A DNA stretch of 64,000 nucleotides from positions 965,300 through 1,029,299 of the forward strand of contig JAFAYE010000001.1 of the NCBI GenBank assembly GCA_019240525.1, read 5' to 3'. Positions 17,328 through 25,320 of the stretch are shown piece after piece. A model generated the notes under the pieces. That model saw nothing but the letters and a program-made list of their open reading frames with translations, had not been told where the DNA came from and ran no database searches. How positions within the stretch are numbered: position 1 is the stretch's first letter; each line of letters opens with the position of its first letter. This DNA is from Candidatus Eremiobacterota bacterium. GTDB lineage: Bacteria; Vulcanimicrobiota; Vulcanimicrobiia; Vulcanimicrobiales; Vulcanimicrobiaceae. The position numbers and the translations under genes are program-made.

Positions 17328-18130
17328 GCCGCCGCTTCGAAGACAAGGTTTCACTCATCACCGGCAGCTCACGCGGGATCGGCCGCGCTTTGGCCCTCAC
17401 CTTGGCGCGCGAGGGAGCGTCGGTCGTCGTTAATTACGTGCGCAACGCCGATCTTGCGGCCGACGCCGTGCGGGAGATCGAGTCGCTTGGCTCGCGTGCG
17501 ATCGCGGTTCAGGCGAACATGGAGGCGGTTGAGGAGATCGACGTGCTTTTCGATCGCGTCGCCGCCGAGTTCGGGCGGCTCGATCATTTCGTCTCCAACG
17601 CCGCGGCGAGTTCGTTCAAAAAGATCGTCGATCTTAAAGCCAACAACCTCGATCGCTCGTTCGATTTGAACGTTCGCGCATTCGTGCTTGGAGCGCAGCG
17701 GGCAGTGAAGTTGATGACCGGCGGCGGCCGTATCGCCGTGCTCTCGAGTTATGGGAGCGTCCGCGCGTACCCGACCTACGCGAACCTCGGATCGAACAAA
17801 GCTGCCGTCGAGGCTTTCGTGCGTTATATGGCGGTCGAGTTCGCTCCGTACGGCATCAACGTGAATGCCATCAACGGTGGTTTGATCGATACGGAATCGT
17901 GCGCGTACTTTTACGAACGCGTGCCGGGAATGGCGGCAATGGAGTCGGTGCTTTCGAAGGTGCCCAAAGGGCGAATGGGGACCCCGCAGGAGGTCGCCGA
18001 CACGATCGCCTTTCTTCTCGCCCCGGAATCCGAATACATCACCGGTCAAACGATCGCGGTCGACGGAGGCCTGAGCGTGATCGCGCCGCCGTTTTACTCG
18101 GATACGTCGCCGCCCCTCTCGCTCACGTAG
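17324..18130 (+). CDS. SDR-family enoyl reductase, FabL-like (ChcA candidate)
   Basis: A 268-residue short-chain dehydrogenase/reductase. The nucleotide-binding TGSSRGIG is at residues 13-20. The catalytic spacing is Tyr152-x6-Lys159 (YANLGSNK), not the Tyr-x3-Lys of ordinary SDRs; Tyr-x6-Lys is the mark of FabL and FabI-type enoyl reductases, and the segment [19 protein letters not shown] continues the match with FabL. It should therefore reduce an enoyl thioester. In the cyclohexanecarboxyl-CoA pathway ChcA, also an SDR, reduces 1-cyclohexenylcarbonyl-CoA; this is the best candidate for that step. The ATG overlaps the stop of the dehydrogenase (ATGA). Confidence 0.85.
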   Translation: MSRRFEDKVSLITGSSRGIGRALALTLAREGASVVVNYVRNADLAADAVREIESLGSRAIAVQANMEAVEEIDVLFDRVAAEFGRLDHFVSNAAASSFKKIVDLKANNLDRSFDLNVRAFVLGAQRAVKLMTGGGRIAVLSSYGSVRAYPTYANLGSNKAAVEAFVRYMAVEFAPYGINVNAINGGLIDTESCAYFYERVPGMAAMESVLSKVPKGRMGTPQEVADTIAFLLAPESEYITGQTIAVDGGLSVIAPPFYSDTSPPLSLT

Positions 18131-18156
18131 GTCTCGCTGACCGTAGCACTGGCGCG

Positions 18157-20202
18157 ATGTTCGAATATGCAATGGCGCCCGGAGCGATCGGCGCTTTGCT
18201 TCTGCCCAATCGCATCGTCATGGGCTCGATGCATTTGGGTATCGAGCGCGACGCCGAGGCGTTGGCGGCCTTTTATTCGGAACGAGCGCGAGGTGGGGCC
18301 GGGCTGATCGTCACCGGCGGTTCCTCGGTCAATCGGGTCGGCGCCGGCGGGAGAAACTATAGCTTCATCAACGAATCGGACGGCGTTTGGCCGTTGCGCA
18401 AGGCGGCCATCGCCGTCCACGATGCCGGCGGTCGCATCGCCTTACAGCTTTTCCACGCCGGGCGTTACGCGTTGCAGTCGTCCTTCGGATTGACGCCCGT
18501 TGCGCCGTCAGCGGTACCGTCGCGCTTCTCGCCAACTCCGCCGCGCTCACTCGACGAAGCCGAAATCGAAAGTACGATTGAGGATTTCGCGCTCGGCGCC
18601 GCCCGAGCGCGCGAGTTCGGCTACGACGCCGTGGAGGTGATGGGGTCCGAAGGCTACCTCATCAACCAGTTCCTCTCGCCGCTCACGAATCGGCGCGACG
18701 ACGCCTGGGGCGGCGACCTCGAACGGCGCATGCGCTTTGCTCGCGCGGTCGTTCGTGCGATTCGACGCCGCGCCGGGCACGATTTTCCGGTGATCTTTCG
18801 CATGTCCGGCGCCGACTTGATGAGCGACTCAACGAGCGCGCAAGAAACGCTCGACTTCGCGCGCGTGCTGGCAGATGAGGGTGTCGATGCGCTCAATGTT
18901 GGAATCGGTTGGCACGAGTCATCGATACCGACCGTGCAGCATCTCGTGCCCAATGGTGTTTGGGTGCCGTATGCCGCCGCGATCAAGCGCGACGTTGGCG
19001 ATCTCCCGGTCATCGCCAGCAATCGCATGAACTCTCTCGCCGTGGCCGACGAAGTGCTCGCCGCTGGGAGCGTCGACTTTATCTCGATGGCGCGCCCGTT
19101 TCTTGCCGATTCGCAGATCGTCGCAAAAGCCGCTCGCGGGCAATCCCAGCTTATCAATACGTGCATCGCCTGCAATCAAGCGTGCATCGACCGCTCGCTA
19201 CTCGACGAACCGGTTTCGTGCATGGTCAATCCGCGCGCGGGCCGCGAGTTAGAGTTCGTTTCACCCTCTGTCACGCGCAAGGCGTCGGGCCGCTTTGCGG
19301 TCGTGGGAGGAGGTCCCGCCGGCATGGAGAGCGCCCGCGCGCTCGCGACGCTCGGCCATCGCGTGGAGCTCTTCGAAGCTCAATCTGAGCTGGGCGGTCA
19401 ATTTAGAATGGCTCGGCGCATTCCGGGCAAGCGCGATTTCGGTGAGACGATTCGCTACTTTACCAACGAACTCGCGCGCCTGCGCGTGGTCGTGCATCTC
19501 GACCGTGCGGTCGACGCCGCCGCACTGAGCGGATTCGACGGCATCGTGCTGGCCACCGGTGTCAACCCGCGAACTATTCGGCTGAGCGGCCACGACCTGC
19601 CGCACGTCGTTTCGTACGCCGACGTTCTGCTGCGCGATCGTGCGGTCGGCGAGCGGGTGGCAATCCTCGGCGCCGGCGGCATTGGCGTCGACGTTGCCCA
19701 CTATCTGAGTTTCGGTACAACGGAAAGCGACGAAGGCACGCGTTTTCTCTACGAGCATGGGTTAGCGACGGCGAACGACGGCGCAATCGTCGTGCGAGGA
19801 CGTAAACAAGTCGCCCTCATGCGCCGCGGCGCTACGATCGGCGAAGGAATTGGAAAGACAACGCGGTGGGCCGTGGTGCGCGCGCTACGCGCAGCCGGAG
19901 TCGAAACGTTACCGAACGTCGTTTACGAAGCGATCGTTGCGGGCGGAGTTCGCGTGCGCGCCGCCGACGGCTCGCAATGCACCATAGCGGCGGATACCGT
20001 CGTCGTTGCAGCGGGGCAGGAACGCAACGACGCGCTGCTCGAGCCCATTCGCACCCTGAACGTTCCCTTTCGCGTCGTCGGCGGTGCAAGGAACGCCGGC
20101 GAGCTCAACGCGGTGCGGGCCTTCGAAGAGGGCCTGCGGGCCGCGCATGAGCTCGCCGCAGGTTGGCGTTCAGCGCACGAGCGCCGAACCGCTGCCGGGT
20201 GA
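18157..20202 (+). CDS. 2,4-dienoyl-CoA reductase-like flavin/Fe-S oxidoreductase (FadH family)
   Basis: A 681-residue enzyme of the old-yellow-enzyme plus NAD(P)H-oxidoreductase type. The N-terminal half is a TIM barrel with FMN (LPNRIVMGSM, LQLFHAGR, GSEGYLINQFLSP). The linker carries four cysteines in CIACNQACIDR and the following VSCMVNPRAG for a 4Fe-4S cluster. The C-terminal half has an FAD dinucleotide fold (VVGGGPAGMES) and a second Rossmann motif (AILGAGGIGVD). FadH reduces conjugated dienoyl-CoAs; in this cassette a cyclic dienoyl-CoA derived from shikimate is a natural substrate. ATG 18157 lies 26 bases after the SDR stop and no strong ribosome site is seen. Its end overlaps the convergent lipoprotein gene by 33 bases. 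Confidence 0.9.
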   Translation: MFEYAMAPGAIGALLLPNRIVMGSMHLGIERDAEALAAFYSERARGGAGLIVTGGSSVNRVGAGGRNYSFINESDGVWPLRKAAIAVHDAGGRIALQLFHAGRYALQSSFGLTPVAPSAVPSRFSPTPPRSLDEAEIESTIEDFALGAARAREFGYDAVEVMGSEGYLINQFLSPLTNRRDDAWGGDLERRMRFARAVVRAIRRRAGHDFPVIFRMSGADLMSDSTSAQETLDFARVLADEGVDALNVGIGWHESSIPTVQHLVPNGVWVPYAAAIKRDVGDLPVIASNRMNSLAVADEVLAAGSVDFISMARPFLADSQIVAKAARGQSQLINTCIACNQACIDRSLLDEPVSCMVNPRAGRELEFVSPSVTRKASGRFAVVGGGPAGMESARALATLGHRVELFEAQSELGGQFRMARRIPGKRDFGETIRYFTNELARLRVVVHLDRAVDAAALSGFDGIVLATGVNPRTIRLSGHDLPHVVSYADVLLRDRAVGERVAILGAGGIGVDVAHYLSFGTTESDEGTRFLYEHGLATANDGAIVVRGRKQVALMRRGATIGEGIGKTTRWAVVRALRAAGVETLPNVVYEAIVAGGVRVRAADGSQCTIAADTVVVAAGQERNDALLEPIRTLNVPFRVVGGARNAGELNAVRAFEEGLRAAHELAAGWRSAHERRTAAG

Positions 20203-21456
20203 TCGGGCAGCCGTGGCCGACCACGTTTGTGGCGGCGAATGACCGATCGCGTCGTCTTTGACACTCGATGCGATGAGAACTTCGGTGCCGATCTGCTGAG
20301 AGCTCAGTCCGCCCCAGTCGCCCGGACTCATCACCCAACCGTTGGCGTACGTTTCGTTTCGGTACTTTTCCACGATGCAGCCAAACCAGTACTGACCGGG
20401 TGCGAGTTGAGCCAGGTAGTACCAGCTTTCGTAGGTGTTATAGAATCCTTGAACGGGATCTAAATTCGCGAAGCGTTCGAGGACTTCGGTCGACGCTTGC
20501 CCCGCGCGCTTTCCGCATAACGAGGGCATACTTGCCGGCCCCACGACATCGAAGCGATCGGAATAGAGCTGACTCGGTAACCGGCCCGCGGGATACCAAT
20601 CGGGCACCTTCACCGTGCCGCGTTTGTACGGCAACGGAGCGCGCCCCTTGGAGCGCACAGCGATAAAATTATCGTTCGGCAACTCGAAGATCTGCGTGAG
20701 CTTGTTGTAACCGGCCGCGCGCTCGGAGAGCGTATAGACCGATGGACCCTGGTTCGCTACGTCCGTCGTGGACGCGTAGTTGTCTTGGATTTTGCCTCCG
20801 TGCAGGTTCGAATATGAGGTCTGGCCCTGATACGTGCCGACGGCCGTTTCGGTATAGGCATCGTTCTCGGCAAAGGCGCCCTTGCCCGAGAGATACTCAT
20901 TGACGTATGACGTATGCGCTGCCGCAGCACTCCAGCGACGACCGGTTGTCAAGGGAAAATCGAAGGAGTTCTCTCCCTGCGGATACGTGTCCATTCCGGT
21001 TTCATCGAATGGGCCCGCGACATAGGTGTAGTCGTCGGAGAGAATGATCTGGGCGATGCCGCCGTCGTGCGGAAGAAATCCGATAGCGGAGTCGAGATTT
21101 TCGGTGTAGCCCAGTTTCGATTTGATCCGCTCCAGAACGTCGTAAATGCCGCTCTTTTTATCGAGCGCGAAGTTTACGGTGATAACGCCGTCATCGCTCC
21201 CCGTCGTCGGCATCGGCGAGGCGCTCGGGCCGGCCCAGGTCTTCGTCGTCCAGTGGTTGGTGTAAGGATAGGGAATCGTCACCGGCGCGGTGACGGGCGG
21301 CGTCGCCGAACTTCCGGGGACCCGATGACCGAATGTCGTCGATTCGAGGGGCGGCAGGCCGCTCGGCGAACCCGCGCCGCGACCCGAACACGCGACGAGT
21401 CCGACGAGCAAAGCGGCGCCGAGGACGGCGCCCGCAATTCCAATAGATCGCTGCAT
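20170..21456 (-). CDS. Putative lipoprotein of unknown function
   Basis: A 428-residue exported protein I do not recognise. It has a lipoprotein signal (about residues 6-23) with a lipobox ending VGLVAC, then a Pro/Ser/Thr-rich linker to about residue 85 and a globular, Tyr-, Gly- and Asn-rich part with few hydrophobic stretches, suggesting a secreted beta-rich domain. Two late cysteines (in LCGKRAG and FGCIVEK) could form a disulfide. ATG 21456 is preceded by a clear GGAGG seven bases upstream, so the TTG six bases further 5' is not the start. It has no operon partner: it converges with the cassette and sits 66 bases upstream of the ABC permease stop. Confidence 0.75.
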   Translation of the reverse strand: MQRSIGIAGAVLGAALLVGLVACSGRGAGSPSGLPPLESTTFGHRVPGSSATPPVTAPVTIPYPYTNHWTTKTWAGPSASPMPTTGSDDGVITVNFALDKKSGIYDVLERIKSKLGYTENLDSAIGFLPHDGGIAQIILSDDYTYVAGPFDETGMDTYPQGENSFDFPLTTGRRWSAAAAHTSYVNEYLSGKGAFAENDAYTETAVGTYQGQTSYSNLHGGKIQDNYASTTDVANQGPSVYTLSERAAGYNKLTQIFELPNDNFIAVRSKGRAPLPYKRGTVKVPDWYPAGRLPSQLYSDRFDVVGPASMPSLCGKRAGQASTEVLERFANLDPVQGFYNTYESWYYLAQLAPGQYWFGCIVEKYRNETYANGWVMSPGDWGGLSSQQIGTEVLIASSVKDDAIGHSPPQTWSATAARSPGSGSALVR

Positions 21457-21522
21457 GACCAATCCTCCGCTACGTGGGAATATGCTCGCATTCTACACGA
21501 CCGGCGGCAGCATGCCTAGGCG

Positions 21523-22266
21523 TTAGGCGTAGCGCGTTCGCTCGTCGCGGCGATATCCGATTGCGGCAATGACGGCGAACGCCACGGCATAAATTGCCAA
21601 GCCCGCCGCCGCGCGTCCGCCACCCGGATTTCCCAGCACGCTCCAGAGCAGATCGGCGAACTGGCGCGTCGGCAGATACGGTGAGATGCGCTGCACGAAT
21701 TCCGGAAGGTCGGAGGGAGGCATCCAAAGGCCGCCGGCATAGGCCAACAGCAAATTGACGGCAGTTGCGAACGGGACGGCGGCTCGCGGCGAGGTCCAAT
21801 AGCCGATCGAGATTCCGATCAAGACAAACGGCACGCCGCCGGCGAGCGCATAGAGCAGCACGCACAGCCATTGCGCAAAACTCAGATCGAGCGGCGTAAA
21901 CGCGCGTGCGACCAGCGCGACCACCAGTGCGGTCATCGTTCCGAAGAGCACGGCGGTCACGATTCGCGAGCTAAAGCGCACCGTGGTCGAGACCGCTAGC
22001 GTGCGCAGATAGCGTTCCCAGGGGCGGCCGCGTTCCTGCGCGATCGCGACGCCGAACTGATAGAGCGCCACGCCGACAATCGAAAAGACGATGAAGGCCA
22101 AGGTCGTAAAATCGGCAACCGCCGCACTGCGCCGCGCAAACGGCAGGTCGAAGAGCGCAAAGAACATCGCGGGGAACGCGACGGTCGGTACGACGTATCC
22201 GGGCCACCGCAAGAGATCCAGAAACGCGACGCGCGTGTGCGCGCGCAATAGTGTCAGCGAGTTCAT
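21523..22266 (-). CDS. ABC-2 type transporter permease
   Basis: A 247-residue membrane protein with about six predicted hydrophobic segments, beginning with the short cytoplasmic stretch MNSLTLLRAHTRVAFLDLLR. The layout, with a PxFF-like first segment, QERGRPWERYLRTL in the first cytosolic loop and a PPSDLPEFVQRISPYLPTRQ periplasmic helix, is that of the ABC-2 drug or lipid exporter permeases. It overlaps the ATPase gene by four bases. Together with the ATPase, regulator and membrane protein upstream it makes a four-gene minus-strand operon. Substrate unknown. Confidence 0.87.
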   Translation of the reverse strand: MNSLTLLRAHTRVAFLDLLRWPGYVVPTVAFPAMFFALFDLPFARRSAAVADFTTLAFIVFSIVGVALYQFGVAIAQERGRPWERYLRTLAVSTTVRFSSRIVTAVLFGTMTALVVALVARAFTPLDLSFAQWLCVLLYALAGGVPFVLIGISIGYWTSPRAAVPFATAVNLLLAYAGGLWMPPSDLPEFVQRISPYLPTRQFADLLWSVLGNPGGGRAAAGLAIYAVAFAVIAAIGYRRDERTRYA

Positions 22267-23096
22267 CGTGGACCCCCTGTCAGCGTGAGAAAGGCTTCTT
22301 CGAGCGATGGGCGCGCGATCTCCAAATCGGAGAAGGCGACGCCGTCACGAACCATCGAGCGAACGTAGGCATCCGCATCGGCGGTCGCGATCGAGACCGG
22401 GCCGTTGCTGCCGATGTACTGCACGCGGCGACCGCCAACGCGCTCGCGCAAGAGTTGCGGCGCGCCATCGAAGAGCAAACGTCCGCCGTCGACGACCAAG
22501 ATCCGCGTTGCGAGCGCTTGCGCCTCTTCGAGGTAGTGCGTCGTAAAAAGAATGGACCGGCCGCCGCCGAGATCGCGCACCAATTCCCACAACCGCCGTC
22601 GGGACTCGACATCGAGCCCGCTCGTCGGCTCGTCGAGCACGATCAGTTCGGGATCACCGACGAACGCGAGCGCGAGAGCTAACCGCCGCGACTCCCCACC
22701 GGAGAGCGTTCCGGCGCGGCGCTTTGACATCTCGGCGAGTCCGAAACGTTGCAGGGTTTCGCCGACGTCGGCCGGATGCGTGTAGTGCGCGGCAGCGAAC
22801 GTGACGATCTCGTCGACGCGTAGCATTTCGGGGAAACTGCTCTCTTGCGGCGTCGCGCCAAGCCGGCGCCGAACGGCGACGTTTCGCGGAGACGAGCCGA
22901 AGAGCTTGACGCGGCCGGAGTCGGCGCTGCGCAGCCCGAGTACGATCTCCAGCGCTGTCGTCTTTCCGGCGCCGTTGGGCCCGAGCAGTGCGACGATCTC
23001 GTCGCGACCAACCGCGAACGAGAGCGATTGCAGGGCGCAAACGTCGCCATAGGATTTCGTCACGTTCTCGCAGGTAAGAATTGTCGATTCCATCAT
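22263..23096 (-). CDS. ABC transporter ATP-binding protein
   Basis: A 277-residue exporter-type ATPase. Walker A GPNGAGKTT (about residues 39-47), Q-loop near GATPQESSFPE, signature LSGGESRRLALA, Walker B LIVLDEPTSGLD and the switch His in LFTTHYLEEAQ are all intact. It pairs with the ABC-2 permease that follows with a four-base overlap. The gene begins next to the stop of the winged-helix regulator, so regulator, ATPase and permease are one transcript. Confidence 0.92.
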   Translation of the reverse strand: MMESTILTCENVTKSYGDVCALQSLSFAVGRDEIVALLGPNGAGKTTALEIVLGLRSADSGRVKLFGSSPRNVAVRRRLGATPQESSFPEMLRVDEIVTFAAAHYTHPADVGETLQRFGLAEMSKRRAGTLSGGESRRLALALAFVGDPELIVLDEPTSGLDVESRRRLWELVRDLGGGRSILFTTHYLEEAQALATRILVVDGGRLLFDGAPQLLRERVGGRRVQYIGSNGPVSIATADADAYVRSMVRDGVAFSDLEIARPSLEEAFLTLTGGPR

Positions 23097-23375
23097 TTAC
23101 GTTGCTTCCTTGAGTAAGGCCTGAAGCTGGGAAACGTGGGCCGCAAACGCAGCGCGCCCTCGCGCAGTCAGTCGAAAACGCGTCAGCGGCCGGCGGTTGA
23201 CGAAACTCTTCACTTCCTCCACATAGCCGGCGTCGACGAGCTTGGTCATATGCGCGCCTAAGTTGCCGTTGCTGACGTCGAGCGCGCGTACGAGTTCCGA
23301 AAAGGCGACCCAATCGAAGTTCAACAACTCGGCCACGACACCGAGCCGCACTTTGGAGAGTAAGAGCTCGTCCAT
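23097..23375 (-). CDS. Winged-helix transcriptional regulator
   Basis: A 92-residue DNA-binding protein with one winged helix-turn-helix: SNGNLGAHMTKLVDAGYVEEVKSFVNRRPLTRFRLT covers the recognition helix and wing (quoted here as positions 34-70 in outline: NGNLGAHMTKL helix, NRRPLTRF wing). The fold matches the small ArsR/MarR-like regulators that precede ABC exporters in many Gram-positive and soil bacteria. It abuts the ATPase gene directly and probably controls its own operon. A 15-base direct repeat at 23986-24017, at the operon's 5' end, is a candidate binding site. Confidence 0.8.
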   Translation of the reverse strand: MDELLLSKVRLGVVAELLNFDWVAFSELVRALDVSNGNLGAHMTKLVDAGYVEEVKSFVNRRPLTRFRLTARGRAAFAAHVSQLQALLKEAT

Positions 23376-23388
23376 CGCGGGAAAATCG

Positions 23389-24003
23389 CTAATCGCGCGC
23401 CAGCAGTTCGCTCAGGCCGAAGCCGGCGTACCCGGCGAGCATGCCCGCGGCGAGAACGTACGCGGCGGCGCCTGGCTGCGCGAAGTTCGCCACCACGAGC
23501 GAAACGATCACCAGCAGTCCCGCGATCTGCGCGCGCCGATTACCGTGCATCCCGATGTAGAGCAGGACAATCGCCTGCGCGACGCTCCAGATCGCAGCGC
23601 CGGCCAAACCGGCGAAGATGCGATTGGCCGCGACGTTGACGATGAACGCCAATCCAAGCGTTACCCACAGGACGTTGAAAAACTCGCGTTCGATCAGCGA
23701 TGTCCGCGCAGCGACGCGTCGCGCCGCCCGGCTGCGTACGATCGAAAAGATCGTGCTGGCCGCCAGGACGATCGGTCCCGACCAGAGCGCCGCCGCCGGC
23801 AGCAAACCGCGCCCTACGAGATGCAAGAGAACCGTCATATAGGCCGAGGCAACGCCCCAGACGACGAAGTACTCGCCGCCCGAACAGAGCCGCGGCTGCC
23901 ATTCAGAAAGGATCCGATCGACCATTTCGAGGTGGTCGTGCGCATGCGCGGCGTCCAGCGGCAATCTGCCTGGCACATCCGGCCCTAGATTACTCTGTTT
24001 CAT
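23389..24003 (-). CDS. Hypothetical membrane protein heading the ABC/regulator operon
   Basis: A 204-residue protein with no family I recognise. Residues 1-40 are soluble and His/Asp-rich; the rest holds about five hydrophobic segments (near 47-65, 72-88, 112-130, 136-150 and 160-195). It ends 13 bases before the regulator gene and is the first gene of the operon. Membrane proteins of this size often accompany two-gene ABC-2 exporters and small winged-helix regulators, possibly as a sensor, but that is inference. The first codons, ATGAAACAGAGTAATCTA, are one copy of a tandem repeat. Confidence 0.65.
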   Translation of the reverse strand: MKQSNLGPDVPGRLPLDAAHAHDHLEMVDRILSEWQPRLCSGGEYFVVWGVASAYMTVLLHLVGRGLLPAAALWSGPIVLAASTIFSIVRSRAARRVAARTSLIEREFFNVLWVTLGLAFIVNVAANRIFAGLAGAAIWSVAQAIVLLYIGMHGNRRAQIAGLLVIVSLVVANFAQPGAAAYVLAAGMLAGYAGFGLSELLARD

Positions 24004-24017
24004 AGACTACTCTGTTT
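23986..24017. repeat. Two 15-base direct repeats at the start of the ABC operon
   Basis: TAGATTACTCTGTTT (23986-24000) and TAGACTACTCTGTTT (24003-24017) differ at one base and are spaced 17 bases start to start. On the minus strand the downstream copy contains the start codon region of the membrane protein gene. This could be an operator for the adjacent winged-helix regulator or a local duplication of the gene start. Confidence 0.6.
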
Positions 24018-24064
24018 TAGCATAGCTCGACGGCGCGGTCAAGATTTGGTATCGTACCGAGGTT

Positions 24065-24379
24065 ATGTACGCGATCATCGAAGCGGGCGGCAAGCAGTAT
24101 CGAGTTGCCGAGGGCGACGTTATCCGCTGCGATCTGGTCGCGAGCGAGGTCGGCTCCGATGTGACCTTCGACCGGGTCGTCTTCGCCGGCGGCGACGATG
24201 CCGCTCGCGTCGGCAGCCCGACCCTCGAAGGAGCGACGGTTTCGGGGACCGTGCTGCGCCAGGCCAAGGACAAAAAGATCTTGGTCTTTCGCTACAAGCC
24301 CAAGAAGCGCGTCCGCAAGCTGCGGGGCCACCGCCAACCGTACGCCGAGGTCAAGATCACAAAAATCACGCTGCCGTAG
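24065..24379 (+). CDS. rplU: 50S ribosomal protein L21
   Basis: A 104-residue ribosomal protein, full length for bL21, starting MYAIIEAGGKQYRV and containing KILVFRYKPKKRVRKLRGHRQPY in outline (basic rRNA-binding segment at about residues 72-94). It binds 23S rRNA in the large subunit. The following gene is the Prp protease that usually sits between rplU and rpmA. Confidence 0.97.
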   Translation: MYAIIEAGGKQYRVAEGDVIRCDLVASEVGSDVTFDRVVFAGGDDAARVGSPTLEGATVSGTVLRQAKDKKILVFRYKPKKRVRKLRGHRQPYAEVKITKITLP

Positions 24380-24387
24380 GCGGCGGG

Positions 24388-24756
24388 ATGCTTGAAGTTA
24401 CCGTCTATCGCGACGGCGATCGCCTGGCGGGTCTTTCCGCTTCGGGGCATACTGAGTTCGCGGCTCACGGCGAGGACATCGTCTGTGCCGCGGTGTCAGC
24501 GATACTGCAGGCGGTCCGACTCGGTTTGGCCGAGCACGCGCGGGCAGAGGTTGTGGCGCGTCAAGAGCCTGGCATGCTGGAGTTGAGTTGGGCGGAAGAT
24601 CGCCGCGACGACGAGAGCGTGCGGGCCATTGTCGCCACGGCCGAACTCGCGATCGAACAGATCGCCGTCAAATATCCCGATCACGTGCGTTTGCGTCGTA
24701 TCGACGTTCGCCCCTCGTCGCGTGGGACGCGGGCGCCCCGAACGGGTAACACCTGA
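24388..24756 (+). CDS. prp: Ribosomal-processing cysteine protease Prp
   Basis: A 122-residue protein of the YsxB/Prp family. His21 in SGHTEFA and Cys33 in DIVCAAVSA correspond to the catalytic pair that in Staphylococcus removes the N-terminal extension of ribosomal protein L27. It lies 8 bases after rplU, as in the classical rplU-prp-rpmA operon, but rpmA is not the next gene here. The C-terminal 20 residues are basic and probably disordered. Confidence 0.88.
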   Translation: MLEVTVYRDGDRLAGLSASGHTEFAAHGEDIVCAAVSAILQAVRLGLAEHARAEVVARQEPGMLELSWAEDRRDDESVRAIVATAELAIEQIAVKYPDHVRLRRIDVRPSSRGTRAPRTGNT

Positions 24757-24777
24757 GCTACCGAAGGAGAGTTGACG

Positions 24778-25065
24778 ATGTCTGAGAGCTTCCGAACGAC
24801 CCCGCCCGAGCAACCCTGGTCGAGTTCGACCAACCAAGGCAATGGCTATCAGGGCGCCTTCGGTGAGAAGGCAACTCCCGACGAAGCCGATGCCGGCGAC
24901 GCCGGCAAGGTGGTGCTGGTAGGGGTTCTCGGCGGTCTGCTATCGGCCGCCGGATACATGATCTATCGGCGGCTTCCCGACGAACAGAAGCAGCGCTTGA
25001 ACGCACAAGTACGTTCGATCGTGCAGCAGCGCATAACCGAAATCCGCCAAAACTTCAACATTTAG
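24778..25065 (+). CDS. Small single-span membrane protein, unknown
   Basis: A 95-residue protein with a hydrophilic Ser/Gln/Asn-rich N-terminus, one hydrophobic segment at about 43-62 (VVLVGVLGGLLSAAGYMIY) and a charged amphipathic C-terminus. No family recognised; the layout is like YtxH-type small membrane proteins. AAGGAG lies about eight bases before the ATG at 24778, and a TTG two codons upstream is unlikely to be the start. It occupies the place where rpmA would be expected. Its stop overlaps the convergent TatA/B-like gene by four bases. Confidence 0.65.
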   Translation: MSESFRTTPPEQPWSSSTNQGNGYQGAFGEKATPDEADAGDAGKVVLVGVLGGLLSAAGYMIYRRLPDEQKQRLNAQVRSIVQQRITEIRQNFNI

Positions 25066-25271
25066 GGCTTCGCAATCGGCTTCGCCCCCTCGTCGGGAGG
25101 CGGAGACTCAGCGTCGGCGGCGCGCTCCATTTCGGCGATGAATGACTGCGAGGTCTGCTGGACGTCGCGCATGAATCGGCCCGCCTGGCGCATGACCTTC
25201 GGCAGCCGCTCCGGCCCGAAGAGCAAGAGCGCCAGGATCGAAACGACGAGAATGTCGGGAACGGAAAACAT
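25062..25271 (-). CDS. TatA/TatB-family twin-arginine translocation protein
   Basis: A 69-residue protein: one N-terminal transmembrane helix (VPDILVVSILALLLFG), the FGPERLPKVMR hinge and an amphipathic helix, then a short Pro- and acid-rich tail. This is the TatA/TatB plan; the short tail and the GPERLP hinge fit either. It forms part of the pore that exports folded proteins with twin-arginine leaders. Several exported proteins in this window, such as the DUF1501 protein, carry such leaders. The start is ATG 25271; the frame continues 60 bases upstream but without Tat homology. Confidence 0.85.
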   Translation of the reverse strand: MFSVPDILVVSILALLLFGPERLPKVMRQAGRFMRDVQQTSQSFIAEMERAADAESPPPDEGAKPIAKP

Positions 25272-25320
25272 GCTTCGGAAGGGCTTACCTGCCCGGCCGT
25301 GCAAGCCATGGGGCCCGCCC

